DNA of 64,000 nt from Symsagittifera roscoffensis (taxonomy: Eukaryota > Xenacoelomorpha > Acoela > Convolutidae): contig NC_087062.1 of NCBI RefSeq assembly GCF_963678635.1, positions 10,896,670-10,960,669 on the forward strand, written 5' to 3'. Positions 20,949-33,290 of the stretch are shown one piece after another. The translations under genes and the position numbers were made by a program. The stretch's first letter is position 1; each line of letters starts with the position of its first letter. The notes under the pieces were generated by a model. It was given only the letters and a program-made list of their open reading frames with translations. It was not told where the DNA came from and ran no database searches.

Positions 20949-23925
20949 TATGTAGGTGTTTTGCTGTCAACTACAAAACTGTTGAGAACCACTAAAATCA
21001 TAGCACTTGACTTCCAACTTTGAGGCCCTCAGTTCCTGTATTTGATCCGTTCACATGGGACTGAAAGCGCGCGTGTGGGGGCTACCAAGGCCAAGGTTTG
21101 TGATTCCTGCTTTGACCGACTTGAACAAAATTTGTATGTTTCGATCTTCTGGACCCAAATCATTTAAGATTCGACTATGTTCGACCGAGGAACAATATTT
21201 CGACCGTGATCCAATACCATAAAAAAAACTTATCGACAGAGCTTGACCAAGGAGTCTTTTAGAACAGAAATATATTCAACTATGTTGCACTGAGAAAATT
21301 TTTTTTTTGAACGAGTTCGACCGAAGACGCAGGTAGAGGTGGTCGAACAATTTATCAATGTATGGGTCCAACACTACTCTCTCTCTCTCTCTCAATTTTG
21401 AGGAAAAAACGAGGTCCTCTGTCGAGTTTTGTGAGTCAAAAAATTTCTGCTGTCAATTCTGACCAACTTTAGTCAACTTCCTGGAAAAATATGCTCAATT
21501 TTTGTTTTACATGATTGAGACTACTACATTTTGTTAGAAATTGTGAACCATGGTTGACTGTGGTCGAACTTCTAATCAGAATTTCCAACAAAAAGGTAAT
21601 AAAATTTTAGGTTCTTCAAGGTTATACTAACTTTGCCCACTTTATAATTTGTAAGCATGCTACTAATTTGATTTTCGTGATGTTAAAATTTAATGGTACA
21701 AGTTTAAAACAACACTTATTTTATCCAATGATCTTCTTGTTAACTATCACTGTAAATTTTTTTAAACTAAGTAATCTTGATCCATGGCGCTAACTAACAA
21801 TAATTTGCAAGGCTAAAACTATTTATAGTTTCAGCCGGTGAAGAACAAATTTAACTGAGAGAGCAGTTGTTCTTCCTCTCCTCTAACCTCGCAAGAATAC
21901 AAGTATATGCCAGATCTCGGGAGACTAGGAATTATAAGAGTATGATCTGGATCGCTATTTGACTAAGAAGTGGCACAAATCTATCCGGCCAAAAATACGG
22001 TAGGGTGACGAACAGACGGTGTATTTTAATCGAAACTACCCTATGAGAAAAACACCCCGGACTTAGTCTCATCTGAAGCGACCAACCGGAAACGAGCAGA
22101 CCTATACTATTTCAGATTTAGAAAAACCAAACATAAATTAGACAGTTAGATAAGAAAAAATCAACAAAATGATACACAAATTGAAAAAAAAAAGCATGAT
22201 TCCACGTCTGAATATGTCCAACCAAATCATGTTGATAATAAAGCTAAAACCAGGTCACAACCAGGACGGCAAACCAAATCTCTGCATTGCAAAGGGAAAA
22301 AGCAGACTACAATGATTATTCATCTAAAAAAGAATTCATGCAGTGAATTTCTAATCTTTACTAGAAGAACTGCAAAACATAGAGCCATAAAATTGATTTC
22401 CAGGCCGTATATTTCTGAAACTACGCAGAATTAGTGATGTACATGAACTCCTAGTCGACAAAAAAACTTAAATATACCTCAAAATCTCAAAACTCCAAAA
22501 TTTGCAGTAATTCTATAAAAAATTTCAAGAAAAAATTAGTTAGTAGAAAGCATTTAATCATTAACTTCTATAAAAACAAATAGTTACTTGCTTCTCGAGG
22601 AATTTTTTTGTTTTTGTTCTTCTTCAGCTAATATAAAAATCATAATTTGAAAATCAACGAATTTAGTTCCAACTCAAGATCATCGAGACCTCTCTTGGAT
22701 CTTTAACCATTTTCGAATCATTTAGGTCTTAATTACTTTTTATCAAGACTTATTCTTGCTTGAATTAAATTTTAATCTATTCATTTAAAACCAGATCATC
22801 AACACTATCTTTGAATTTCTAAACTTTAACCTCCAACCCAAAGCCTATTTTTTTCTGACCTTGCATTTTATTTTAACTTCATATTCAGATCATCAAGGTT
22901 TCCTTGGATCACTTCATATATTTACTCCCATCTCCCAAACTAGTGTCGAACCAATTCAAGCGTTGATTCACTCTTCAACCATCTTGTACGACCAAGGATT
23001 AACTGAATTTTTTCCAACAAATTAACCGTTCAGACAAGACTAAACAGTGAAGAACTTCGGTTACTCAACCATCACTTGCACCCTACCTCTTAAATGACCC
23101 AGGCCTAGAACAAATCTTGAAACAAGTTAAAATTAAAGGAGTCTCTAATAACCTACTGTTCTTCTAATTATGACAGAACCTTATGAATTGATAAAATTTT
23201 CTTCAACACTCGATGTCATATCGATCCCCATTTAGATAAAATTAAGTTTACTTAAGGTCACTTTAAGGTACTGTAAGGAAGGTCATATTCGCTTGAGTGC
23301 AAAAAAAAAGACCGTTCTATTGGATTGATATATTCTCCCCAACCCGTCCTGCCACGGTAATATACCGCGCTGATTAAGATAACCTCACAAAAAGCGTAAG
23401 AGGTAACATTTTAGTAAATAAAAAATGACACCTGATTTCGCATTAATCACTCTAACACATAGACAATGTTTTTGATGGGAAAATGAGCAAATAATAATTC
23501 CCTATAATTGTTTAATTAAGATCTCTATATACGACCTCCTTATTACAACACAAAAACACAAAATAGTGTACATTACTAAGCAAAAAACTAACCACATACA
23601 TAGACGATGCCTTAATACAATCAGACACAACAAAAAAGTGTTCAAACTTTAGAAAAAAACGCTTCAAGTTTTATACTAAAAAACCTGAAAGCAGCCCCAG
23701 ACAAATCGATCATTTCCTCACTAGCATTAAATTTTGGGACATATCATTGAAAGACGAACAATTACATCTCTGAAATCACAAAAAGACTCAGTTCTAAAGC
23801 TACAATCACCAACTAATGGAAAAAAAATACATTAGTTTCTTGTAATGCAAGTTTTTTTCAGCAAAAATGTATGCAAAAGGCAATCATATTTTAGACCATT
23901 CAAAACATCCTACGGCAACAAAATA

Positions 23926-24437
23926 ACTTTAAATGGACAATAGAACATCACAAACGTTTCGATGAAATTGAAAAGCGCTTTAGCGAAAAAGATTCAAATA
24001 CTACCACAGACCCAAATTAACTATTTTATGCAATGTGCGACGCATCCAACTATGGAATTAGCGCAGCAATTCTACAATTTCATCAAAAAAATAAACAAAA
24101 TGAATTTAATATCTGCAAATTCAAGACAAGCAGAACTACGACTCAAGCTGAACTACGACTCTCTACATTATGAGAGAGTGTACAGCAATATTATATACAC
24201 TAACAGGATACGAATTTTTAGTCCTTGGATCAAAACATCCAACAATTTTATTTACCGGTCACAAAGCTATCATAATTCTCTTTAGACCGAATTTTAATCG
24301 CAATCATAGAGTACATATATTTGAATTTTTTGAAATATTGCAACTTGCATTTACTCTCGACCGCAGGTAAAAAAAATTGCCTTACCAGATACGAGTACTA
24401 GAAACATCCCACAGGAAGTAATTACACGAAAAACAAC
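23926..24437 (+). pseudogene. Ty3/gypsy RNase H fragment, copy R1
   Basis: The frame beginning TTT AAA TGG at 23928 encodes FKWTIEHHKRFDEIEKRF and, after a TAA, YAMCDASNYGISAAIL and TTTQAELRLSTL. A shift to another frame gives ECTAILYTLTGYEFLVLGSK, then TILFTGHKAI. These are the ordered landmarks of a Ty3/gypsy RNase H: catalytic Asp in CDAS, Glu in QAEL, and the Asp normally in T-D-H-K. That last residue is Gly here. There are several stops and at least one frameshift. R2 and R3 share these lesions. Confidence 0.8.
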
Positions 24438-25016
24438 AGTTATAATACAGCTAGATAAGAAAAAACAACAAAATGATACACAAATTGAAAAAAAAATAGC
24501 GTGATTCCACGTCTGAATAAGTCTAACCAAATCTTGTTGATAATAAAGCTGAAACCAGGTCACAACCAGGACGACAAACCAAATCTCTGCATTGCAAAGT
24601 GAAAAAGCGGACTACAACGATTATTTATCTACAAAAGAATTCATGCAGTGAATAACTATTCTTTATTATATGAACTGCAAAAAATAGAGCCGTAAAATTG
24701 ATTTCCAAGCCGTATATTTCTAAAACTACGCAGAATTAGTTATGTACACGATAACCTAGTCGACAAAAAAACTTAAATATACCTCAAAATCTCAAATTCC
24801 AAAATCCGCAGTAATTCTATAAAAAATTTCAAGAAAAAATTAGTTAGTAGAAATCATTTAATCATTGACTTCTATAGAAACAAATACTTACTTGCTTCTC
24901 GAGGAATTTTTCTGTTATTGTTCTTCTTCAGCTAACATAAAAATCATAATAAAAAAATCAACGAATTCAATTCCAACTCAAGATCATCAAGACCTCTCTT
25001 GAATCTTTAACCATTT
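24438..25016 (+). repeat. Family A partial copy (5' third)
   Basis: The sequence matches the first 580 bases of family A (ATGATACACAAATTG onward) and stops at TTTAACCATTT. There the giant-element leader block begins with ACCATAGTAACG. Identical junctions occur at 29738/29739 and 39426/39427. Confidence 0.75.
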
Positions 25017-25644
25017 ACCATAGTAACGAAAAAGTATTGCGAAGGAGGGTAGGAATATTCTAGAATTTTTATTTTTAAAATTTCGATTGAAGAGTGATTA
25101 TTTCTGAGAAATAGAAAAAGACGGCCATTTTGACTGAAAGGGACGAAAAAACAGAACAACGACAAATTTTGTGGAAAACGGTCGCACAAGAGACGAGAAG
25201 TACGAAGGCTCTTATCGTGGCAACAACACACGATAAGACTCTTAGCAGTGGATATTAGTGGAGAAGGAAGCTGGAGTGGGGAAGGAATATTCCACGGAAC
25301 CCTCCCGTGCCACAAATTGGGAGAGATATTAGCGTTATCTCGGGAAGATTACGGAAGCGGAGGCTTGGTCCCCCAGAGACTGTTGTATGTGAAGGGACTA
25401 TATAAAACTGACTTTGTAGCTACTTGGATGTCGTAGAACTTTGAATTAACACCGGTATTATTTGATATTTTAGAATATGAGTAGCTAGAGAGAGGAAAGG
25501 GTCAATCCATCTCCAATGGATTTAATATAGAACTGTCACACAAAAACATATTAAAATAGGTTGTTCGAGCCGTGTTTTTAATAGCAATCACGTAGTCTGA
25601 GGATCCGAGACTCAGCTATGTGGTTGTGTTCGCATGTAAACGAA
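25017..25644 (+). repeat. Leader/LTR block of the giant gypsy element, 5' piece only
   Basis: This is the first 628 bases of the 3.9-kb block seen complete at 29739 and 39427. It contains GGAGGGTAGGAATATTC near the start and a TATA box at 25399-25407. The block is cut off at CGCATGTAAACGA, where a 27-base junction insert (25645-25671) leads into the second tandem unit. Confidence 0.75.
25399..25407 (+). promoter_or_regulatory. TATA box TATATAAAA in leader block (copy 1)
   Basis: A consensus TATA box in a locally G+C-richer context (GTGAAGGGAC before, CTGACTTTG after). It is preserved in all three copies of the block (also 30121-30129 and 39809-39817), which suits the core promoter of an LTR. 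Confidence 0.55.
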
Positions 25645-25655
25645 CACAACCACAT
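25618..25655. repeat. Fold-back palindrome at the tandem-duplication junction
   Basis: Perfect 15-base arms, ATGTGGTTGTGTTCG (25618-25632) and its complement (25641-25655), flank an 8-base spacer. The left arm is ordinary leader-block sequence present in every copy. The right arm exists only here, at the breakpoint between the two 4.7-kb units, so it was made by the rearrangement. Confidence 0.85.
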
Positions 25656-28648
25656 ACAAACGGATCGCATGTATGTAGGTGTTTTGCTGTCAACTACAAA
25701 ACTGTTGAGAACCACTAAAATCATAGCACTTGACTTCCAACTTTGAGGCCCTCAGTTCCTGTATTTGATCCGTTCACATGGGACTGAAAGCGCGCGTGTG
25801 GGGGCTACCAAGGCCAAGGTTTGTGATTCCTGCTTTGACCGACTTGAACAAAATTTGTATGTTTCGATCTTCTGGACCCAAATCATTTAAGATTCGACTA
25901 TGTTCGACCGAGGAACAATATTTCGACCGTGATCCAATACCATAAAAAAAACTTATCGACAGAGCTTGACCAAGGAGTCTTTTAGAACAGAAATATATTC
26001 AACTATGTTGCACTGAGAAAATTTTTTTTTTGAACGAGTTCGACCGAAGACGCAGGTAGAGGTGGTCGAACAATTTATCAATGTATGGGTCCAACACTAC
26101 TCTCTCTCTCTCTCTCAATTTTGAGGAAAAAACGAGGTCCTCTGTCGAGTTTTGTGAGTCAAAAAATTTCTGCTGTCAATTCTGACCAACTTTAGTCAAC
26201 TTCCTGGAAAAATATGCTCAATTTTTGTTTTACATGATTGAGACTACTACATTTTGTTAGAAATTGTGAACCATGGTTGACTGTGAACGAACTTCTAATC
26301 AGAATTTCCAACAAAAAGGTAATAAAATTTTAGGTTCTTCAAGGTTATACTAACTTTGCCCACTTTATAATTTGTAAGCATGCTACTAATTTGATTTTCG
26401 TGATGTTAAAATTTAATGGTACAAGTTTAAAACAACACTTATTTTATCCAATGATCTTCTTGTTAACTATCACTGTAAATTTTTTTAAACTAAGTAATCT
26501 TGATCCATGGCGCTAACTAACAATAATTTGCAAGGCTAAAACTATTTATAGTTTCAGCCGGTGAAGAACAAATTTAACTGAGAGAGCAGTTGTTCTTCCT
26601 CTCCTCTAACCTCGCAAGAATACAAGTATATGCCAGATCTCGGGAGACTAGGAATTATAAGAGTATGATCTGGATCGCTATTTGACTAAGAAGTGGCACA
26701 AATCTATCCGGCCAAAAATACGGTAGGGTGACGAACAGACGGTGTATTTTAATCGAAACTACCCTATGAGAAAAACACCCCGGACTTAGTCTCATCTGAA
26801 GCGACCAACCGGAAACGAGCAGACCTATACTATTTCAGATTTAGAAAAACCAAACATAAATTAGACAGTTAGATAAGAAAAAATCAACAAAATGATACAC
26901 AAATTGAAAAAAAAAAGCATGATTCCACGTCTGAATATGTCCAACCAAATCATGTTGATAATAAAGCTAAAACCAGGTCACAACCAGGACGGCAAACCAA
27001 ATCTCTGCATTGCAAAGGGAAAAAGCAGACTACAATGATTATTCATCTAAAAAAGAATTCATGCAGTGAATTTCTAATCTTTACTAGAAGAACTGCAAAA
27101 CATAGAGCCATAAAATTGATTTCCAGGCCGTATATTTCTGAAACTACGCAGAATTAGTGATGTACATGAACTCCTAGTCGACAAAAAAACTTAAATATAC
27201 CTCAAAATCTCAAAACTCCAAAATTTGCAGTAATTCTATAAAAAATTTCAAGAAAAAATTAGTTAGTAGAAAGCATTTAATCATTAACTTCTATAAAAAC
27301 AAATAGTTACTTGCTTCTCGAGGAATTTTTTTGTTTTTGTTCTTCTTCAGCTAATATAAAAATCATAATTTGAAAATCAACGAATTTAGTTCCAACTCAA
27401 GATCATCGAGACCTCTCTTGGATCTTTAACCATTTTCGAATCATTTAGGTCTTAATTACTTTTTATCAAGACTTATTCTTGCTTGAATTAAATTTTAATC
27501 TATTCATTTAAAACCAGATCATCAACACTATCTTTGAATTTCTAAACTTTAACCTCCAACCCAAAGCCTATTTTTTTCTGACCTTGCATTTTATTTTAAC
27601 TTCATATTCAGATCATCAAGGTTTCCTTGGATCACTTCATATATTTACTCCCATCTCCCAAACTAGTGTCGAACGAACTCAAGCGTTGATTCACTCTTCA
27701 ACCATCTTGTACGACCAAGGATTAACTGAATTTTTTCCAACAAATTAACCGTTCAGACAAGACTAAACAGTGAAGAACTTCGGTTACTCAACCATCACTT
27801 GCACCCTACCTCTTAAATGACCCAGGCCTAGAACAAATCTTGAAACAAGTTAAAATTAAAGGAGTCTCTAATAACCTACTGTTCTTCTAATTATGACAGA
27901 ACCTTATGAATTGATAAAATTTTCTTCAACACTCGATGTCATATCGATCCCCATTTAGATAAAATTAAGTTTACTTAAGGTCACTTTAAGGTACTGTAAG
28001 GAAGGTCATATTCGCTTGAGTGCAAAAAAAAAGACCGTTCTATTGGATTGATATATTCTCCCCAACCCGTCCTGCCACGGTAATATACCGCGCTGATTAA
28101 GATAACCTCACAAAAAGCGTAAGAGGTAACATTTTAGTAAATAAAAAATGACACCTGATTTCGCATTAATCACTCTAACACATAGACAATGTTTTTGATG
28201 GGAAAATGAGCAAATAATAATTCCCTATAATTGTTTAATTAAGATCTCTATATACGACCTCCTTATTACAACACAAAAACACAAAATAGTGTACATTACT
28301 AAGCAAAAAACTAACCACATACATAGACGATGCCTTAATACAATCAGACACAACAAAAAAGTGTTCAAACTTTAGAAAAAAACGCTTCAAGTTTTATACT
28401 AAAAAACCTGAAAGCAGCCCCAGACAAATCGATCATTTCCTCACTAGCATTAAATTTTGGGACATATCATTGAAAGACGAACAATTACATCTCTGAAATC
28501 ACAAAAAGACTCAGTTCTAAAGCTACAATCACCAACTAATGGAAAAAAAATACATTAGTTTCTTGTAATGCAAGTTTTTTTCAGCAAAAATGTATGCAAA
28601 AGGCAATCATATTTTAGACCATTCAAAACATCCTACGGCAACAAAATA

Positions 28649-29160
28649 ACTTTAAATGGACAATAGAACATCACAAACGTTTCGATGAAATTGAAAAGCG
28701 CTTTAGCGAAAAAGATTCAAATACTACCACAGACCCAAATTAACTATTTTATGCAATGTGCGACGCATCCAACTATGGAATTAGCGCAGCAATTCTACAA
28801 TTTCATCAAAAAAATAAACAAAATGAATTTAATATCTGCAAATTCAAGACAAGCAGAACTACGACTCAAGCTGAACTACGACTCTCTACATTATGAGAGA
28901 GTGTACAGCAATATTATATACACTAACAGGATACGAATTTTTAGTCCTTGGATCAAAACATCCAACAATTTTATTTACCGGTCACAAAGCTATCATAATT
29001 CTCTTTAGACCGAATTTTAATCGCAATCATAGAGTACATATATTTGAATTTTTTGAAATATTGCAACTTGCATTTACTCTCGACCGCAGGTAAAAAAAAT
29101 TGCCTTACCAGATACGAGTACTAGAAACATCCCACAGGAAGTAATTACACGAAAAACAAC
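28649..29160 (+). pseudogene. Ty3/gypsy RNase H fragment, copy R2
   Basis: An essentially exact duplicate of R1 with the same internal stop, frameshift and Asp-to-Gly change in the TGHK position. It arose by tandem duplication rather than by independent insertion. Confidence 0.8.
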
Positions 29161-30120
29161 AGTTATAATACAGCTAGATAAGAAAAAACAACAAAATGAT
29201 ACACAAATTGAAAAAAAATAGCGTGATTCCACGTCTGAATAAGTCTAACCAAATCTTGTTGATAATAAAGCTGAAACCAGGTCACAACCAGGACGACAAA
29301 CCAAATCTCTGCATTGCAAAGTGAAAAAGCGGACTACAACGATTATTTATCTACAAAAGAATTCATGCAGTGAATAACTATTCTTTATTATATGAACTGC
29401 AAAAAATAGAGCCGTAAAATTGATTTCCAAGCCGTATATTTCTAAAACTACGCAGAATTAGTTATGTACACGATAACCTAGTCGACAAAAAAACTTAAAT
29501 ATACCTCAAAATCTCAAATTCCAAAATCCGCAGTAATTCTATAAAAAATTTCAAGAAAAAATTAGTTAGTAGAAATCATTTAATCATTGACTTCTATAGA
29601 AACAAATACTTACTTGCTTCTCGAGGAATTTTTCTGTTATTGTTCTTCTTCAGCTAACATAAAAATCATAATAAAAAAATCAACGAATTCAATTCCAACT
29701 CAAGATCATCAAGACCTCTCTTGAATCTTTAACCATTTACCATAGTAACGAAAAAGTATTGCGAAGGAGGGTAGGAATATTCTAGAATTTTTATTTATAA
29801 AATTTCGATTGAAGAGTGATTATTTCTGAGAAATAGAAAAAGACGGCCATTTTGACTGAAAGGGACGAAAAAACAGAACAACGACAAATATTGTGGAAAA
29901 CGGTCGCACAAGAGACGAGAAGTACGAAGGCTCTTATCGTGGCAACAACACACGATAAGACTCTTAGCAGTGGATATTAGTGGAGAAGGAAGCTGGAGTG
30001 GGGAAGGAATATTCCACGGAACCCTCCCGTGCCACAAATTGGGAGAGATATTAGCGTTATCTCGGGAAGATTACGGAAGCGGAGGCTTGGTCCCCCAGAG
30101 ACTGTTGTATGTGAAGGGAC

Positions 30121-30129
30121 TATATAAAA
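30121..30129 (+). promoter_or_regulatory. TATA box TATATAAAA in leader block (copy 2)
   Basis: Same context and sequence as 25399-25407. It is the candidate start of transcription for the solo-like block. Confidence 0.5.
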
Positions 30130-31784
30130 CTGACTTTGTAGCTACTTGGATGTCGTAGAACTTTGAATTAACACCGGTATTATTTGATATTTTAGAATAT
30201 GAGTAGCTAGAGAGAGGAAAGGGTCAATCCATCTCCAATGGATTTAATATAGAACTGTCACACAAAAACATATTAAAATAGGTTGTTCGAGCCGTGTTTT
30301 TAATAGCAATCACGTAGTCTGAGGATCCGAGACTCAGCTATGTGGTTGTGTTCGCATGTAAACGAAAGCTGATCAAAAGTCGTTTGACTGATGGCCTAAA
30401 AATAGTAACTTTTTACTTCGCCCTAATCAGACCAGAAAATCAACTGGCAAGGTCGAGACGGTGAAAAATGAGTAGGATTAAGGTAACTGACGCCTGCCAG
30501 TCGTTAATAGGTACTTTTTCTACGCTCCGTCGCTGTGTAGTATTTGGGCGAATGTTACATAGACGTTTTTATGGCGCTCCTGGGTGGGCCTGTCAAAGGC
30601 ATAAGACCATCATGATCAGCAAGCGTTTCAGCGACGAACCCTCCGCTCCGAGCGTATGCCCGAGTTAGAGGCCTTCATGACCGTTATTGTACTAGGGGGA
30701 AGGTGCGTACCCTCCGTCTAGTACTATTTAGCTTTTTAACTTAGTTAACACCAAAAATTCCGGGGGCCGGAGGGTTAGGTGGGAAATCTAGAGCCCGCTT
30801 GTCCCGAGGTCCCAGGACCAAAAACAGTTAAAGAGAAAGCGTAAAACCAAACAAAAATAGTGTATAACCAAGAAAAAGCCAAAAACAAATTTATTTGAAA
30901 ACAAAAAAGTACAAAAAACAGTAAAAAATCCAAAATAGACCAAAAACAAAAAAAAAACATTAAGTGACAGTTTATATGTTATTTCCGGACGAGATGTGAT
31001 CTGACTTTCCCATTTTCTGTTGTTTCAGATTGATTTATATCTTTTCTGATAGAAAGATTGTGTAATTTGGTGAAGGGTTGGGTACCCTCCCTTGAGTGTA
31101 ATTTGAGTGTTTAAGCACGTTAATGGTGATTTTGCCGGTGACCGGAGGGTAGAGTGGCAAGCTGACCGACGTATTCCTCACTCATCAGGGACATAGGGTT
31201 AACATCCACAACGACTGTTGGGTATCGTTGAGACAATTTTAGTATCGTTCGGGTACTATTTCATTAAAACTTAAGTGGTGGGGGGCACGATTTGCGCGGT
31301 CCGATTGTACCCTCCGTCGATCACAAATTTCCGAGTTAAGGGTCTTAATTCGCGTATTTTGGTGCAAAGGAGGGTATAGTAATATTCATTAACGACTGCT
31401 ATTAGATTATTGTCCTTACTATATATTACTTATCTCCTATTTAGACCCAAGAAACACCCAAATTTTGTCGAAAATTACTGATTTTTGACAAACTATAGAC
31501 CCCCAAATTTTTGGATATCCGAGCTTTTCCGAACAGCAAAAAGCTTTTTTATAGGGAGTAGCTACGTAGTTCGATCGCCCTAACTAAAGAAACCGCGTGA
31601 GAAAAGACTCAGTAAAAGTTGGAAAAAACCAAAATTTTTCGGTCAAAAATTCGATAATTTTCTGAATTTTGTCAATCTGTTTTGGGGATCGAGTTTTTGA
31701 GTTTTTAGTGTTAGAGCAATAAAATTTTTTGTATTAGGAGCGTGCTAGCATAATGTGCTCGGCTGCCAGAAAAGTTCTTGAGTA

Positions 31785-31851
31785 ACCCTCCGATTAGCTC
31801 CGTGGATAGAGCTAACGACTTAAGGATTGGAAAAGGAAGGAATCGGAGGGT
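31785..31851. repeat. ACCCTCCGATT / AATCGGAGGGT inverted pair
   Basis: Perfect 11-base arms at 31785-31795 and 31841-31851. A competing smaller hairpin, TTAGCTC/GAGCTAA (31794-31800 and 31809-31815), overlaps the left arm, so two alternative folds are possible. Confidence 0.65.
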
Positions 31852-32181
31852 CCAAATTTGATAGTTATTGGCCAAATTTTTGTCTCCAAACCAGTTTTGG
31901 TCCGGTTTTTTGCCTTATTTCAGTGCCGTACAGGGCTTTTACGCTCGTTTCAATTATTTTTAGGCACTTTCAATAAGAATTGCGGAAAAAGTTTCTCAGA
32001 ACCTACATAGGTGGTGAAAAAAGCCCATTTGGACAAACACGTTTTTGGCGATTTCTCAAAGACTAGCCAACTGATCGGGATAATTTTGGTACCATAAGTC
32101 GACGTTTTGAACCACTTTGCCGGACCGCAATCGTTTTTGGGTTGATAATCTCGGAAAAGAAAAATTGTTTAGAATTGGTTG

Positions 32182-32217
32182 GCTCGGAGGGTATAAATCA
32201 CAGGTAACCCTCCGAGC
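32182..32217. repeat. GCTCGGAGGGT / ACCCTCCGAGC hairpin
   Basis: Perfect 11-base arms (32182-32192 and 32207-32217) with a 14-base loop, preserved at 41870-41880 and 41895-41905 in the second block. It is one of several places where the recurring motif meets its own complement with matched flanking bases. Confidence 0.75.
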
Positions 32218-32342
32218 GGCAGAAAATTTTATCAAAACACCTTTTTATCCAACTGAGAAGGTTAACCGTGTCAACCAACCTAGTTTTAAGTTAGGTGGAC
32301 CGCTTTTGGAGACTTTATCGCGGAAACATAACCTTTTTTCTT

Positions 32343-32760
32343 GATTTTTGGGGTACCCTCCGAGGTAACCCTCCGGAGTCAGCTAAACCCCTTAGCAACC
32401 CTCCTTAGTGGAAAATTTCCACGAGATCATCCAAAGAAGTTAAAACAGCCCCCCATAGAGAATTTAGCTTGTTTTGACGCTTCCTGAAGTTAATTGAAGG
32501 CCCTTCTAAGTGAGGTTCAGAAATTTGAAAATTTTGGAGGTACCCTCCGAAGTAACCCTCCGGAGCATATTAAGCATCTTATTGACCCTCCTTAGTAAAT
32601 TTAGGGGGACCCTCCGAAGTAACTTGGGTGATTAAGGTACCCTCCGAAGTAACCCTCTGAGGTAGGCTAAGTGTCTTAACAACCCTCCGAAGTAACCCTC
32701 CGGAGTGACTTAAACTTCTTAGCAACCCTCCTTGTTAGGAACTTGAGGAAACCTTCTGTG
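32343..32760 (+). repeat. Minisatellite-like cluster of ACCCTCCG motifs
   Basis: About a dozen motif copies fall within 420 bases, in units built from ACCCTCCGAAGTA, ACCCTCCGGAG, a TTAA/CTTA spacer, then ACCCTCCTTAG. Four diverged units can be followed. The CTCCGGAG core is itself palindromic. The cluster recurs at about 42031-42448. Confidence 0.8.
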
Positions 32761-32940
32761 GCAATTTGGGAGACGGGAAATATTCATTTAATAAAGATCA
32801 TATTAGGATATAAGGCGTGCTTATTAGGATCATAGGAGCCCATTTTGACCCGGAAATTCGTGATCAACTTTGGATTCTAGATCGGGTGTATCAGAAATAC
32901 CCGAACAAAATTTTTTTTTTATTGTGATTTTGGTTGTGTG

Positions 32941-33290
32941 GTTGCCTTGAGCTGCTTAATAGGAACGTTCGGGCAATCCGGGAACAAATAAAAGAAGACC
33001 TCGGTGAGCTTATTAGGCAAATACACACTCACCTGAGAAAGAAAGTTGTTCCCTGCTCTCGTGCACTTGGAGCGTTCCGGGTGTGGGGGAGCTTTTTCAT
33101 AGACTTTAGAAACTTTCGATCAGAGGTTGCCTTGAGCTACTTAATAGGACAGCTCGGGCAATCGCAGGACACCTAAAGGAAGACATCGGTGGGTGTATTA
33201 GGCAAATACACTCTCACTTGAGAAGACTGTGTCCTGGGCTTCGTTCTTTCGGATCGTTCCGATTGAGGGAAGTCTTTTTCTTTAAGACTA
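32941..33290 (+). ncRNA. Duplicated structured leader element (two 185-base units)
   Basis: Two diverged tandem units (32941-33125 and 33126-33290) share GTTGCCTTGAGCT, ATTAGGCAAATACAC and other words. Each can form an outer stem. In unit 1 it is GGGAACAA (32980-32987) with TTGTTCCC (33046-33053). In unit 2 it is CAGGACAC (33165-33172) with GTGTCCTG (33229-33236). Four of the eight base pairs differ between units and all four differences are compensatory. An inner GTG/CAC stem closes around AGGCA, and a preceding TTGCC...GGCAA stem occurs in both. This supports a selected RNA structure in the element's transcript. A further 9-base stem, CACTGCTTT/AAAGCAGTG, lies at 33318-33360. Confidence 0.6.

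Larger units (their letters stand above)
20949..25644 (+). repeat. Tandem duplication, unit 1 (period 4723 bp)
   Basis: Unit 1 and unit 2 (25672-30367) are nearly identical over about 4.70 kb, with only scattered single-base or short differences (for example GTGGTCGAAC against GTGAACGAAC, and A-run lengths). Contents in order: SLC22-upstream spacer, (CT)n run, LTR-like segment, family A copy (22130-23925), RNase H fragment (23926-24437), partial family A (24438-25016), and the first 628 bases of the giant-element leader block (25017-25644). Confidence 0.93.
25672..30367 (+). repeat. Tandem duplication, unit 2 (period 4723 bp)
   Basis: This is the second copy of 20949-25644. Contents: LTR-like segment about 26515-26855, family A about 26855-28648, RNase H fragment 28649-29160, partial family A 29161-29738, then leader block from 29739. 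Unlike unit 1 the leader block continues beyond the shared end to 33636. Confidence 0.93.

Noticed and set aside
20949-30367. Tandem duplication as pure assembly error
   Set aside because: Not fully excluded, but scattered differences between units and a unique templated insert at the junction favour a real rearrangement.
30468-30668. 66-codon frame in the leader block
   Set aside because: Not preserved as an open frame from ATG in the 40 kb copy (ATG there is ACG); no domain signature.
32117-32344. 75-codon frame in the leader block as a gene
   Set aside because: It overlaps the motif-rich structured leader, has no recognisable domain, and its equivalent in the second block is not preserved as an ORF.
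32343-32760. Regular motif cluster resembling a CRISPR array
   Set aside because: Spacing is irregular, units are diverged, spacers are themselves repeated, and the DNA is animal nuclear sequence.
30638-32760. CCCTCC motifs as telomere-like repeats
   Set aside because: The word is interspersed, occurs on both strands and is not a tandem short array; no known telomere unit matches.
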